From positions 587,459-651,458 of the forward strand of contig NW_012236517.1 in NCBI RefSeq assembly GCF_000787575.1: 64,000 nt of DNA, read 5' to 3'. Positions 45,362 to 55,701 of the stretch are shown piece by piece (within the stretch, counting starts at the first letter, position 1; each line of letters opens with the position of its first letter). Under the pieces are notes generated by a model. That model had not been told where the DNA came from, made no database searches, and was given only the letters and a program-made list of their open reading frames with translations. Source of the DNA: Acytostelium subglobosum LB1. Lineage: Eukaryota > Evosea > Eumycetozoa > Acytosteliales > Acytosteliaceae. The position numbers were made by a program, and so were the translations under genes.

Positions 45362-47265
45362 TTATTGCTTGTCATTCCCAACCAGTTTGGAGAACAACTT
45401 GGGATTGATAGTGAATGATGTAATGTGTTGGAAGAGTAGTTCGTCATCAACGTCGGCGGGCAGATGTGTGAGCAGAGTCATGATCTGGTCAAACTCGCCT
45501 GTCTCCAACTCGTGTGAATACAGTTTCAGTATGCCCAGCGACACCTGGAACAAGAACAACTCCTTCTCCAGGAACAGTATGTCCCAGACATGTGTGGCAA
45601 CATCCAATGGCAGGGCCTTTGTAAAGATGGTCAATACCCAATCGAGCATAAATATATCTGGCTGGATGCCCAGATCCTTCAAATGTCTGTGGACCTTTGG
45701 TATATTTGTAGCCATCAGACTGTCCATTGCCTTCATATACACTTCCATCTGTTTGATTGATTGATTAATTGTGAGTGATTAATTAATTGAATCAGCACTG
45801 AATGAACATACCTGAGACATATCCATGGTGTAGAATGCACGGAAACATGGATTGTTTAGGAGATTGGATAGACAGACAAAGGCATCGTACTCTTCCATGA
45901 TGAGTAGGAAGATGGCAGCAAGGTATGACATGCCCTGTACATATCCAATGTCAGGTCGATAGCAAACGTATGCTTCCAAGACACTTGCCAACTTCTGATG
46001 GTATGGTCCATCATTCTGGAAGATCGATAACTTTGGGAATGTCCTTGGTAAATCCAACTGAATAAGTGTCACCGTTCCCTCTCGTCCAAGTGATGAATCT
46101 CCCTTATGTTTAGCTCTCTCTGCTCTTGCTCCAAATATAGAATACAGTTCTTTGATTGATTGATCGTTAGCGAACACGGCCAATCAATCAATGTGTGCAC
46201 TAACTACTTACCTGGTGTTATATTTAACTCATTGCCAATGAGTAGTGGCCATACCTTCTCACGGGAGTCTGAGGGTATACCTTGGAATACAAGTTCGCGC
46301 ACCTTCTTGGTGGCCTTTTTCTTCTCCCAGTTTGGAACTATCTCATTCCATTGCTTGATGGCATCCTCCATCTTCTTCTCTTTCTCTCGTTTCAGTCTCT
46401 CCTTCTTGTCCAACGCTGCGAATGGCAGTGCTAGTACTTCTACAAAACATACAATGATTGATTGAATGATTGATCGTTAGTATGATCATCCAGATATCCA
46501 CGCCATGTATGATCACCACCTACTTCTTAGAGCATTTGGAGTTAGTCCACTTGATGATGATGTGAGGTGAGGGGATTCGGATGATGAGGCCAGTGATCCA
46601 CCATTGCTAGAGTTGGAGGCGGATAGGGAACTGCTGGATAGGTCGTCCTTCCCACCATTGTAGCTGATGCTACAGTTGCTATTCATGCTGGCACTGAGTG
46701 AATCGTGATGATTATGATGGTTGCTGTTGAAGCTGCCATTGAGACTGCCACTGCGGCTGTGCGTGGGACTGTGACAGCTGGTCGTGGTGGTGGTCGTGTC
46801 GCCGTCGCCACAACAGGGCAGCTCCAGACGGGGTATCTCGCGACACACCATTCGCAGCGCGTCGATCTGCTCGCCCTCGAACGACAGGTCCTGAATGAAC
46901 ATGGTGATGACTGATCGCGGCAGATAGCGACTGTTGTGTATGAATGACTGCATGTCCAGGTCTTGATAGCATAGTGCGTTCTCGCACAGTGGCTTCCAGC
47001 GTGAGCATACACGCTTGGCCACAAACAGGTTGTGAAACTCTAGTGACTGGAATACACGAATCAATATCGATTCCTCCAGCAACAATGTGAGGTCAGTGCC
47101 AGCCAACTCATGGAATGAGAACAGTTGTCTTGCTCTCATGAATGATCTTCCTCCTCCTCCATTACTAGCTATGTTGTTGTTGTTGTTGCTGTTACTGTTG
47201 CTACTATGTAGAGTGGGAGATGTTGAAACCGGTGATTGTTTGCTTGGTGATCGCGATCTGTCCAT
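45362..47265 (-). CDS. F-box and TBC (RabGAP) fusion protein, TBC1D12/14 type
   Basis: Four coding exons on the minus strand (47265-46524, 46439-46212, 46149-45812, 45748-45362) encode 564 aa from the ATG at 47265. The frame is open further upstream, so a longer N-terminus is possible. Residues about 59-105 form an F-box-like helix set (LLLEESILIRVFQSLEFHNL, VCSRWKPLCE). A Ser/Asn-rich linker of about 100 residues follows. From about 290 to 550 runs a TBC domain: VRELVFQGIPSDSREKVWPL, NELNITP, the Arg finger R360 in QLDLPRTFP and the Gln finger Q396 in YVQGMSYL. The TBC part resembles TBC1D12/TBC1D14. Both catalytic fingers are present, so GAP activity is expected; the Rab target is unknown. 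Confidence 0.88.
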
Positions 47266-48010
47266 CACGGGCAATTTTTCAATGTGTTTGAGTTCCCCGA
47301 TTATATTATTCAAGTTATTGTTTGATTGATAGCTTGTTGATGAACTACAACAAAGATATGTGTATATTAGTATATGTATAAATATAAAATGAAGTGATAA
47401 ATGAAAATGAAGCAGTAACCGACACACACAGAGTGTTGTTTAAATGAAACAGCTTGATCATTTTCAAAAACTATTTATAAAATTATTCAAACAACACTGT
47501 TTTGATCGAATCATTGATGGTGATTATTGGTGAGGAGTGAGAGTGTGATAATAGGGAAAGAGTTCCCTTGCCAATGATCAATTAAGAAATCAATATATAT
47601 GATGTCAAATAAACACAGAGTATTAGATAATAATATAACAATAATTATTATTACTACTTCTTGGATGAACAATGAATGAACTCATCAATCAAATATCTTT
47701 ATTGTTGAACAACACAATCTTTGGAAGAGAGGGTGACCTCCGCCACCACCTCGCAGACCATCTCATTTCTTGAATCAACTTCAAAGAACCCTTCAAAGAT
47801 TATCATTTGTTTGTTTGAACAAACATGTATGTAATAGTATCTATTGACAAGAGATGTAAACAATACTCAAAGTATAGCATATTATCAATCAAGCTATCAA
47901 TTGATTGAATCGACCATCCTTGTACTATAATCATTCATATATCCATTCATTCATTCAATCATTCAATCAATCAATCAATATCAATCATACTTTTGTAATA
48001 TTACTAGATC
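47266..48010. other. Divergent intergenic region, F-box-TBC / ankyrin gene
   Basis: 745 bases. The first 160 or so may still be F-box-TBC coding or 5' UTR. The rest is A/T-rich with ATTCAATCAATC tracts at 47945-47990. No other gene seen. Confidence 0.45.
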
Positions 48011-49411
48011 ATGGATACATATACAACTCTATTCATTCGTATTGTTAATAATGTTGTTGTAAGGAAGTATATATTTGGAAAGGTTGTAGAGATACATAGG
48101 AAGTTGAAAGGTAGACATATGCTGTCGTGGGCAATGTTGGAGGTCGATGTACGTGGACTGGCCTACCACGGATACTTGGACAAACTGCGTCAACTGCTCA
48201 CCGACCCCGTACATCTAAACAAGATAATGCGTGATGAATCAATGGCCAGCACTCGATTGCAAGATGAATTAGTGGCTGAGATCGCCACAATGCGCAACCA
48301 TCTTCATATTGTGCGCTATCTACACCAACATCCAATGAATGATTTGATCTTCAATGGCTACGAGTTGCAGACGTCCGCACGACATGGTCACATAGAGATG
48401 TCGCGCTTCCTCTATGAGAACAGACCAGCATCACGCAGCGACAAGATCCTGATGACCTCGTTTAAGAATGCCATCAAGTGCGGCCACCTCGAGATCGTTA
48501 GCACCATCCATGGCTGGCAGTTGGCAAACAAAACCGCCGAAGAGGCCTCGTCCAACAAGGACCAATTACGGATCAAGAAGGTCTGGCGAATGCTCACCCT
48601 GGGCAAGAAGAGCAAGAATAAGAAGAAAGCCTCGCCAAGCTCAGGCGTTGAGGTGGATGATTGCATGGACATTGCCGCGCGTTATGGACGCCTGGATATT
48701 GTAAAGTGGCTTCACGAGAACCGCTCTGATACGGGGTGCACGACGTCGGCCATGGACTGGGCAGCATACTGTGGCCATCTCGAAATTGTCAAGTTCCTCC
48801 ACGAAAACAGGACAGAGGGCGGCACTGAAAAGTGCTGGTTGGAGGCGGCTGAGAATGGCCACCTCGAGGTGATCAAGTTCCTTCACCACAATCGCACGGA
48901 GCCATGCACACCAGAGGTGATGGAGCACGCCGCCATGCAGGGACGGATGGCGGTGGTACAGTGGCTGCACTACAATCGAACGGAAGGCTGCACAAACAAG
49001 GCCATTGATCATGCCGCCATGAGTGGACACTTGAATGTCATCAAGTGGTTGTTTGACAATCGCACAGAAGGCTGTTCATACATGGCTTTGGACAACGCCG
49101 CGGCATTCGGCCACAAGGACATCGTGGTGTACCTCCACGAAGTCATATCAGCACCCTGTTCCAAACAAGCGATGACCAATGCAGCGATGATCGGTAAGCT
49201 GGACATTGTCGAGTATCTACATGATAATAGAACCGAAGGATGTCACCGAGCTGCCATGACATCCGCAGCATTCAATGGCTACTTTGAAGTGGTGAAGTTC
49301 CTGCATCATAATCGAACCGAGTGTTCCAACAAAGAGGATGCTATACGTGCAGCTCAATCAAGTGGACACAAAGACATTGCCTACTACTTGCAAATATCAA
49401 CCAAGAATTAA
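48011..49411 (+). CDS. Dictyostelid ankyrin-repeat protein
   Basis: A single exon encodes 466 aa. The N-terminal head LFIRIVNNVVVRKYIFGKV is typical of the dictyostelid family. After a Lys/Ser-rich insert (about 195-215) there are eight or nine regular units of roughly 32 residues with the pattern AAxxGHLEIVKFLHxNRTEGC. The units are far more regular than those of the protein at 9689, pointing to recent duplication or homogenisation. The role is presumably protein binding; the partner is unknown. Confidence 0.92.
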   Translation: MDTYTTLFIRIVNNVVVRKYIFGKVVEIHRKLKGRHMLSWAMLEVDVRGLAYHGYLDKLRQLLTDPVHLNKIMRDESMASTRLQDELVAEIATMRNHLHIVRYLHQHPMNDLIFNGYELQTSARHGHIEMSRFLYENRPASRSDKILMTSFKNAIKCGHLEIVSTIHGWQLANKTAEEASSNKDQLRIKKVWRMLTLGKKSKNKKKASPSSGVEVDDCMDIAARYGRLDIVKWLHENRSDTGCTTSAMDWAAYCGHLEIVKFLHENRTEGGTEKCWLEAAENGHLEVIKFLHHNRTEPCTPEVMEHAAMQGRMAVVQWLHYNRTEGCTNKAIDHAAMSGHLNVIKWLFDNRTEGCSYMALDNAAAFGHKDIVVYLHEVISAPCSKQAMTNAAMIGKLDIVEYLHDNRTEGCHRAAMTSAAFNGYFEVVKFLHHNRTECSNKEDAIRAAQSSGHKDIAYYLQISTKN

Positions 49412-49648
49412 ATCTAATCTTGGTCAATTGTTTGTTTGATCGTTTAATGAAACAACATGGTAAAGGGGGTAGGGGAGGATGGGCGCGGGAGGTAACTGAC
49501 TGGACCGGACTGGACTGGATTGGTACCATTGTAGGTCGCTAACTGGATGTCATCATTGTCCGCCCAGTGATCAGCGTGGATCACCTACCGTGGGCCACTC
49601 AACACAATGCGAGGTGTTGAGATGCTCAATCATTGTACACTATACTTA

Positions 49649-50782
49649 TTAGAATACAGTGATTCCAGCCAAGAGAATGAAAGAAAGTATTGCAACTGTG
49701 AACTTGAATAATGTTGAGGAGCCAGTGTTGGTGGTGGCCGATAGACTCGAGTGTTGTGGCACCTGGACATTGGTCTGTGTATATGGTAGCTGCTTCTGGA
49801 AGAGGGAGGAGTCTCCCGCGCGACTATTTGGATAGGGTATTGAGAGTAGCCGCAGTGGATAGTCGGTACTGTTTGGAGATCCGACCATTAGGATGCTGGT
49901 CAGTGTGGGCTGGCCGCCCGCCAGCAGAGGTGTGTCGCCACCAGGAATGTAAACGTTGGTCGTGTTCGCGGGCTCGTGAACAAAGAAGAGGTAAGGGTTG
50001 CTAGGTATTGAGATGTAGTTGGTGTTGGACGATGCTCGCTTGCCTCCGCCAATATAGTTGACGTCAGAGTAGAGTGTGGCGCCGCCCACGACGCTAAAGT
50101 CGACGCGTCCAAGCGTGGGCGAACAGTGCAGGAATCGTAGAGAGGTCCGGCGCAGATGGTACTGAGGCGGGGGATTGTCGCCACAGTAAAGGTCCTTGTC
50201 CGAGAGGAAGGTGAGCGCTGTTGTATTATATAGTAGTCCGCTGATGATCAATGTGTAGTCAGTGTCGTTCTCCAGTGTGAAGCTGTCTCGTCCATTGTCC
50301 ACAGACACAAAGCTGCCGGATGCTCTGTCCACAATCTGCACGGCCAACTCGCCAGTTGGCACTGTAATATAATCAGTTGCCGACAAGTATGTGAGTCCAG
50401 GCAACTTCATGTGATCACTTCGATTGAACAATACATCAAACATATATTGTTGTTGTTTCTTATTGTTGTTATTGTGTATTATATGTTGTTGTTGTTGATG
50501 ATGTTCTTGTTGTTGTTGTTTATCTCTCATATCTATAACTGTATTGATTATTCTTATTCTTGCGCTACATGTGTTTGCCAATGAGTCTGGTCTGCTGACA
50601 ACTGCATTGTTGTCATCTTCGTCTTGTACTCTAACTCCATGGTGGTGATGATGATGATGATGATGGCCGTTACGACCATTTGATGTCTGTACAGAGAATG
50701 GTGATGACCAACCAACAAATAATAATAACAATATTAACAATGACGATATATATATTATATAATTATTGTTAAATAATCGCAT
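49649..50782 (-). CDS. Cell-surface DUF4397 protein, probably GPI-anchored
   Basis: A single exon encodes 377 aa. A hydrophobic signal (about 8-25) is followed by a run of nine His, and Gln/Asn tracts. Two DUF4397-like units follow, one from SARIRIINTV (with ATDYITVPTGELAVQIVD) and one from SLRFLHCSPTLGRVDFSVVG (with NTNYISIPSNPYLFFV). A Ser/Thr-rich stretch then leads to a C-terminal hydrophobic segment (FKFTVAILSFILLAGITVF), as in a GPI signal or single membrane anchor. DUF4397 proteins are extracellular and of unknown activity. Several N-glycosylation sites are present. Confidence 0.85.
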   Translation of the reverse strand: MRLFNNNYIIYISSLLILLLLFVGWSSPFSVQTSNGRNGHHHHHHHHHGVRVQDEDDNNAVVSRPDSLANTCSARIRIINTVIDMRDKQQQQEHHQQQQHIIHNNNNKKQQQYMFDVLFNRSDHMKLPGLTYLSATDYITVPTGELAVQIVDRASGSFVSVDNGRDSFTLENDTDYTLIISGLLYNTTALTFLSDKDLYCGDNPPPQYHLRRTSLRFLHCSPTLGRVDFSVVGGATLYSDVNYIGGGKRASSNTNYISIPSNPYLFFVHEPANTTNVYIPGGDTPLLAGGQPTLTSILMVGSPNSTDYPLRLLSIPYPNSRAGDSSLFQKQLPYTQTNVQVPQHSSLSATTNTGSSTLFKFTVAILSFILLAGITVF

Positions 50783-51341
50783 CTTTATATATTAATATTT
50801 ATCTTATTCACAATAACATTTGATTGTTTGGATTGATTGATTGATTGATTGATTGATCGATCGATCTATAGACTGTTTGAATATATATATATATATACAA
50901 GATATTAATTGTTTGATTGATTGATTGTGATTGATTGATTGAGTGATTGTTGTTGGATTGAAGAGATAGGAGAGTGAGCGCTGAGTGAATGAATGAGGGA
51001 ATGAAAGAATGAACCGAACACACTCATTTAAATGTACGCATTACACACACATACACACACACAACCACGAACACGACACAATACAGGCAATTAATTAATT
51101 GACAGCAATTCCCGTATTTGTGGGTAGAGATCACACCCCACAACCCGTGGGCATGTCCAACGCGTTCAACTTCCTATGTCCTCGGGGCAAGCCTTGTCCT
51201 GAGTCTTGGAGTATTGACAACCATTACAATACCATCTGGTCTTTTCTTTCTTTCTTTCTTTGAATAAACACATCACCATGTCTTCTTCCATTCAATTCAA
51301 CTAATACTATTATTACTATTATTACTATTATTTATCATTTT
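50783..51341. other. Intergenic region, DUF4397 gene / MPC1
   Basis: 559 bases. TTGATTGATTGATTGATTG tracts at 50830-50945 are the leader of the minus-strand DUF4397 gene. Positions 51110-51330 are mixed sequence at the MPC1 3' side. No gene seen. Confidence 0.45.
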
Positions 51342-52023
51342 TTATTGCTTCGAAGCTGATGTACTGCTTGTGTTGGTATCGACTGCTGCTACTATTGTTG
51401 TAGTTGTTGTTGTTGTAGTTGTAGTTGTTGGTACCAAGTTTGTGTTGTTTGGTGATGATGTTAATCTATGACTGTGAGTGGAGATGATTGAATGAGGTAA
51501 GAGAGGGAGATGTGTAAGCAATTATGTATGCATTGAAACAAGCAATGATCTTTGAGGAGTTAGTAGGTGTTAACACTTACTAAGTGTATCTTGACAATTG
51601 TGCCAACTGTGCTGTTTCATTGGCCAGATGACATCCAAGCAACCAATAGTTGGGTGGCTTAATAGCGATGGACCATCGCATGAACACTAAACTATATGCT
51701 GCCAGAGCTAGATATGTGAGGTAAGTAGTTGAATGAACTCCTATGTCAGTAACTTCCATCGATCAATCATTGTTGTTGATGTTGTTGTACAACAACATGA
51801 GCTTACTTGATGTCATAATGGGATCAATTGTCTCTGGTGGATTCTTCAAGTTCATCATTGACTATATTGACAATCAATCGTTTACGTTTGTTATTAGCAA
51901 CTACTCTATATCATCATGATGATCATGATCATTAATCATTCATCTACATACAGCTATAGGGATGGTCCAGTTGGCAGCAGCGCCAAGGAATCCAATGAAT
52001 TTGACCCATCTCTCTCCTGACAT
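51342..52023 (-). CDS. mpc1: Mitochondrial pyruvate carrier subunit 1
   Basis: One half of the heterodimer that imports pyruvate across the inner mitochondrial membrane. The gene was assembled from four small exons on the minus strand: 52023-51952, 51861-51807, 51707-51581 and 51471-51342, giving 127 aa. The frame stays open across all junctions, with donors GTATGT, GTAAGC and GTAAGT and acceptors ATAG, CTAG and ACAG. Conserved family sequence appears at [47 protein letters not shown] and [13 protein letters not shown]. The C-terminal exon adds a Thr-rich tail of about 40 residues not usual for MPC1. The divergent partner MPC2 starts 305 bases away. Confidence 0.87.
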
Positions 52024-52328
52024 TGTATATGTGTATATAAGTGTATTATGTGTATGTCAGTATATAAATATGATTGTGTTTGATTGGTGATGATCACACT
52101 TGTGATGCGAAGTTGTTGTTCACTCTAGCACAGAGAACAGACCCACCCTTCCACGATTCGTCATGCATTCTGTTGATTCATTCTGATCCAATCCCAATTT
52201 TATTAAATTATTTGCAGGATTACTCTTCTTCTTCTTTCTCTCAAACTTTGTCAACTTCATCATCATATTAACTTAACTTAACTAATACTATTGTATACAT
52301 ACATACATTCATACATACATATAACAGA
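52024..52328. promoter_or_regulatory. Shared bidirectional promoter region of MPC1 and MPC2
   Basis: 305 bases separate the two divergent start codons, so both genes must be driven from here. TATATAAATAT-like sequence at 52060-52070 and repeated ATACATACAT near the MPC2 start are seen. No specific factor site is recognised. Confidence 0.6.
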
Positions 52329-52973
52329 ATGCAATTTGTAAATAAGTTAATGTCAGGGTTCGTTGGCAACCAGGTTGTGTTTAGCAATCAATTCATTCTG
52401 GGTCTTTGCGAGAAGTACCCTCGTGTAGCCTTTCTAAATGATAGTATGTGTCTCATCATCATCGAAAACAGCATCTCTAACATTGTAACTATGATACTAA
52501 CTAACTAACAAACATCATTCATTCACTCATTCATTCATTCATTCAATCAATCACTCAATCAAACAGTTACAAACCTGGCACCTGTATGTCTTCACATCTA
52601 ATAATGCTTGCGCATTCATCATCGACTTACACAATCAACTCGCAATCATTCACTTAACAATCAATCAATATAGTTGATGAAATGGTCACTCTCAATCGTA
52701 CCAATTACACAGATCATATCAGGCACTAAGCCACCCGAGAAGATTGACATGTCTCAATCATTGTCTCTATGCTCCACTGGCACCATTTGGACATATTACT
52801 CCACATTGATCCAGCCACAGAATGCTGGTACTAGAGCACTGGCCGCATGCAATCTGGCGATGGCCTGTTGCCACGGATACAATGTCTATCGTCGTTATGA
52901 CTACGATTCAAAGGCCAACAACGCCGAGCCTGGTGCCGCCGATGCTACGGCCACCAAGCCAGCGGCAGCATAA
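52329..52973 (+). CDS. mpc2: Mitochondrial pyruvate carrier subunit 2
   Basis: Partner of MPC1. Three coding exons: 52329-52443, a 17-base exon 52567-52583 and 52674-52973, encoding 143 aa. Splicing the tiny exon gives ITNLAP directly before LMKWSLSIVPI, matching the W-A-P-I-M-K-W-G-L region of MPC2. Later sequence IWTYYSTLIQPQNAGTRALA and MACCHGYNVYRRYDYD fits the second and third membrane helices and the basic end of MPC2. The final 20 residues are Ala-rich. The gene is convergent with the AP180 gene, 98 bases between stops. Confidence 0.88.
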
Positions 52974-53071
52974 ACTCTAAAAGTCGATCATTCATACATA
53001 CATAACCATCATAGATCATAGGTTTTCGTCTTTATTCGACTACAGTGTTGGTTGGAACCTCGGACAAGGTA

Positions 53072-55701
53072 CTAGAAGTAGATGTTCTGTACCTGCACCT
53101 TCTGTTGCTGTTGCTGCTGTTGCTGCTGCGGTTGGCCACCAGGCATCATCGATTGCTGGTATGGTCCCCTGTTGTTGTTGTTGTTCATGCCCATTGGCTG
53201 CAGCGGCTGCATTGGTTGCATCATGTTGTTGCCGCTGTTATTCAAGCCCATTGGTTGCATTGGTTGCATTGGCTGCATTGGCTTCATACCCATTGATGAG
53301 TTGTTGTTGTTGTTGTTGCCACCCATCATTGGTTGCATTATGCCATTGTTGTTGTTGTTACCACCCATCATTGGCTGCATAGGCTTGATACCCATGCCCA
53401 TTGGTGAGCTGTTGTTGCTGTTGTTACCACCCATCATAGGCTGCAATGGTTGCATGCCCATTGGCGAGCTGTTGTTGCTGTTGTTGCCTCCCATCATGGG
53501 CTGCATCGGTTGCATTGGCTTCATACCCATGCCCATGGGTGAGTTGTTACTGCTGTTGTTGCTGTTCATACCCATTGGCTGCATTGGCTGCATGGATCCC
53601 ATGCCCTGTCCAGGTGGCCTCATACCCATGCCCATAGGTGAGTTGTTGTTGCTGTTGTTGTTGTTGTTGCCTCCCATCATTGGCTGCATTCCCATGTTAT
53701 TGCCCATGCCCATTGTTGGCTGCATTGGTTGCACCATGCCTATGTTCATTGGTCTGTTCATTCCATTGTTGTTCATTGGCTGCATTGGTCTCGCTCCCAT
53801 GTTCATCTGATTCATCTGATTCATCTGATTCATCTGGTTCATTTGATTCATCTGATTCATCTGATTCATTGGCATTATTGGTTGATTGCCCATGCCATTG
53901 TTGTTGCCACCACCTCCCATCATCATATTGTTATTGCCACTGTTGTTGTTGTTGCTGATGCTGATGGGGACCAGTGGAGCGGACGATGGAGAGTCGAACA
54001 GGCTCGATGACTTTGACATGCCACTGCTCATGTTGAGTGGTTGGTTACTCTGAGCATTCATTGGCGAGAGTGGCTGCAGTGTGCTACCAGCTGCAAATGG
54101 ATCCAATGGGTCCAGAGATATGTTGGACTTTTGCTGCATTGGTTGTGGCTGCTGCTGCTGCGGCTGATGGACTGGCTGCATTGGTTGGAACTGTTGATGC
54201 TGCTGTTGGAATGATGAAGTAGATGGTGCAGCAGGAGGAGGTGGTGTGGTCGTGAAGTCGAATGAGTTGTCCTGTTCCTAAAAGTGATTGATTGTTTGAT
54301 TGATTGATGGTCCATGTCAGCAACATGTTGTGCACTTGGAGGCAGGGACGGACACTTACGTCAAAGTTGATCAAGGATACATCGTCCATCATCATCTTCT
54401 TTGATTGATCGAACTGGTTTGTGGACTTGAACTGTGATCCAATGTTCTGAGACCTGCTGTCATTGTAGCTATTGTTGTTGTTGTTGTTACCATTGTTGTT
54501 GCCATTGTTGTAGTCGCGTTGTGGAGGGTTGCTTCCATCATAGTCATCGTCCAGCTCGCTCAAGTACTCCTCCAATCCCTTGACCACTGTTGATGGTGCC
54601 TGTGATAGATGTGGCAGATCAATCTGGAACTTCCTTCTCGACGACTCAAAGAAGTTGATGATCTCAGTGGTCTCCCTCATGAACACCTTGTAGATGTCCA
54701 ACGCCATAGTAGCGTCTCTCTTGGTCATCTGGAAGTACAGCTCTGGTTATTGTACAGTGTGAGTATGTTTGATTGATTGAATGAGCGAATGAACATGCAT
54801 GCTTGATGTGCTTACCCAATACGTTCAAGACGGCATCATTTAAATTACAGTACAGCTTGAAGCTGTCCTTGAGAAGTAGCTCAAAGGCGTTGATGGTGAT
54901 GATGTTGTCACAGACCTCCTCGACATGGGTGGCCATCAGCGAGTCAAACTGACGCTGCATCTTTGGGATCCTGTACAGGAGCTGGTCGACCGACAGACCC
55001 TTTGACGTATACGACTCCTTCTCAAACTCGCACTTCATCTCCCTGTACGAGAATATCTTCTCCTCCAAGTATGCCGAGTACTTCCTGATGAATACAGATT
55101 GTTGATGAGCTATATTGTTGTTTGTTTGAGTTAGTCGGTCAAGGTCACGTGATCGGAGGGGGTACAGGATGAGACGACACATACATTGAGTGGAGGTCAT
55201 GTCTGTGAACCTGACGAGAGGGAACACTAGACCTCTATGTGACAGATCCTCTAAGAATCGGACATTGCCAGAGTTGAATATCCTGTGGAATACAATGAGT
55301 GACTTTAAGACGATCTAAAAGATGGTGCATGCATGCATTGCCGCGTCAGTAACAATGTGATTGAATGAATGATTGAATGAATGCATTGATAATATGTCGA
55401 TCACATACGATCCAATCAGGTTGTTGTAGTCTTGCCGATAGATGAGTGTAAAGATCACCAATGGGACCTGTTCTCTCATGAGTGTAGATTACCAATCCTG
55501 TGAATGGTAAAGTGATCGGTTAGACTTTGATTGATTGCTAGATTGATTGATTATCAACAACAATAACATACTCCTCACATGCTTCTCCTTTGGTACTCTT
55601 AACTTGTGTATAGTTCCTTTGATGACTGCCTTCTCAAGTTCATTAAAGTATGATTTGAATATGCTTGCCTGATCCAAGGCTTTACCCCATGCATTGGACA
55701 T
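53072..55701 (-). CDS. AP180/CALM clathrin assembly protein (ANTH domain)
   Basis: Phosphoinositide-binding adaptor that recruits clathrin. Six minus-strand exons (55701-55572, 55497-55409, 55314-55185, 55109-54816, 54742-54360, 54277-53072) encode 743 aa. The ANTH domain (about 15-285) has AVIKGTIHKL, the membrane-binding stretch PKEKHVR, LSARLQQPDWI, IVLKSLIVFHRIF, FIRKYSAYLEEKI and a C-terminal MALDIYKVFMRETTEI. The tail is Asn/Met/Gln/Pro-rich with DPLDPFA, an adaptor-binding DPF motif, and a perfect Asn-Gln-Met run at about 53813-53870. One TCACGTGA lies in the third intron (55145-55152). All splices keep frame. The paralogue is not resolved. Confidence 0.93.
53170..53880 (-). repeat. 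Met/Asn/Pro-rich coding repeats in the AP180 tail
   Basis: Imperfect units encoding MQPMMGGNNSNNSSPMGMG recur about every 60-80 bases, and a 9-base unit encoding NQM repeats about seven times at the left of the block. Length is likely to vary between strains. Confidence 0.8.

Noticed and set aside
53082-53810. Cys/Leu-rich open frame opposite the AP180 tail
   Set aside because: Translation is the complement of Met/Gln/Asn repeats; no signal beyond repetition.
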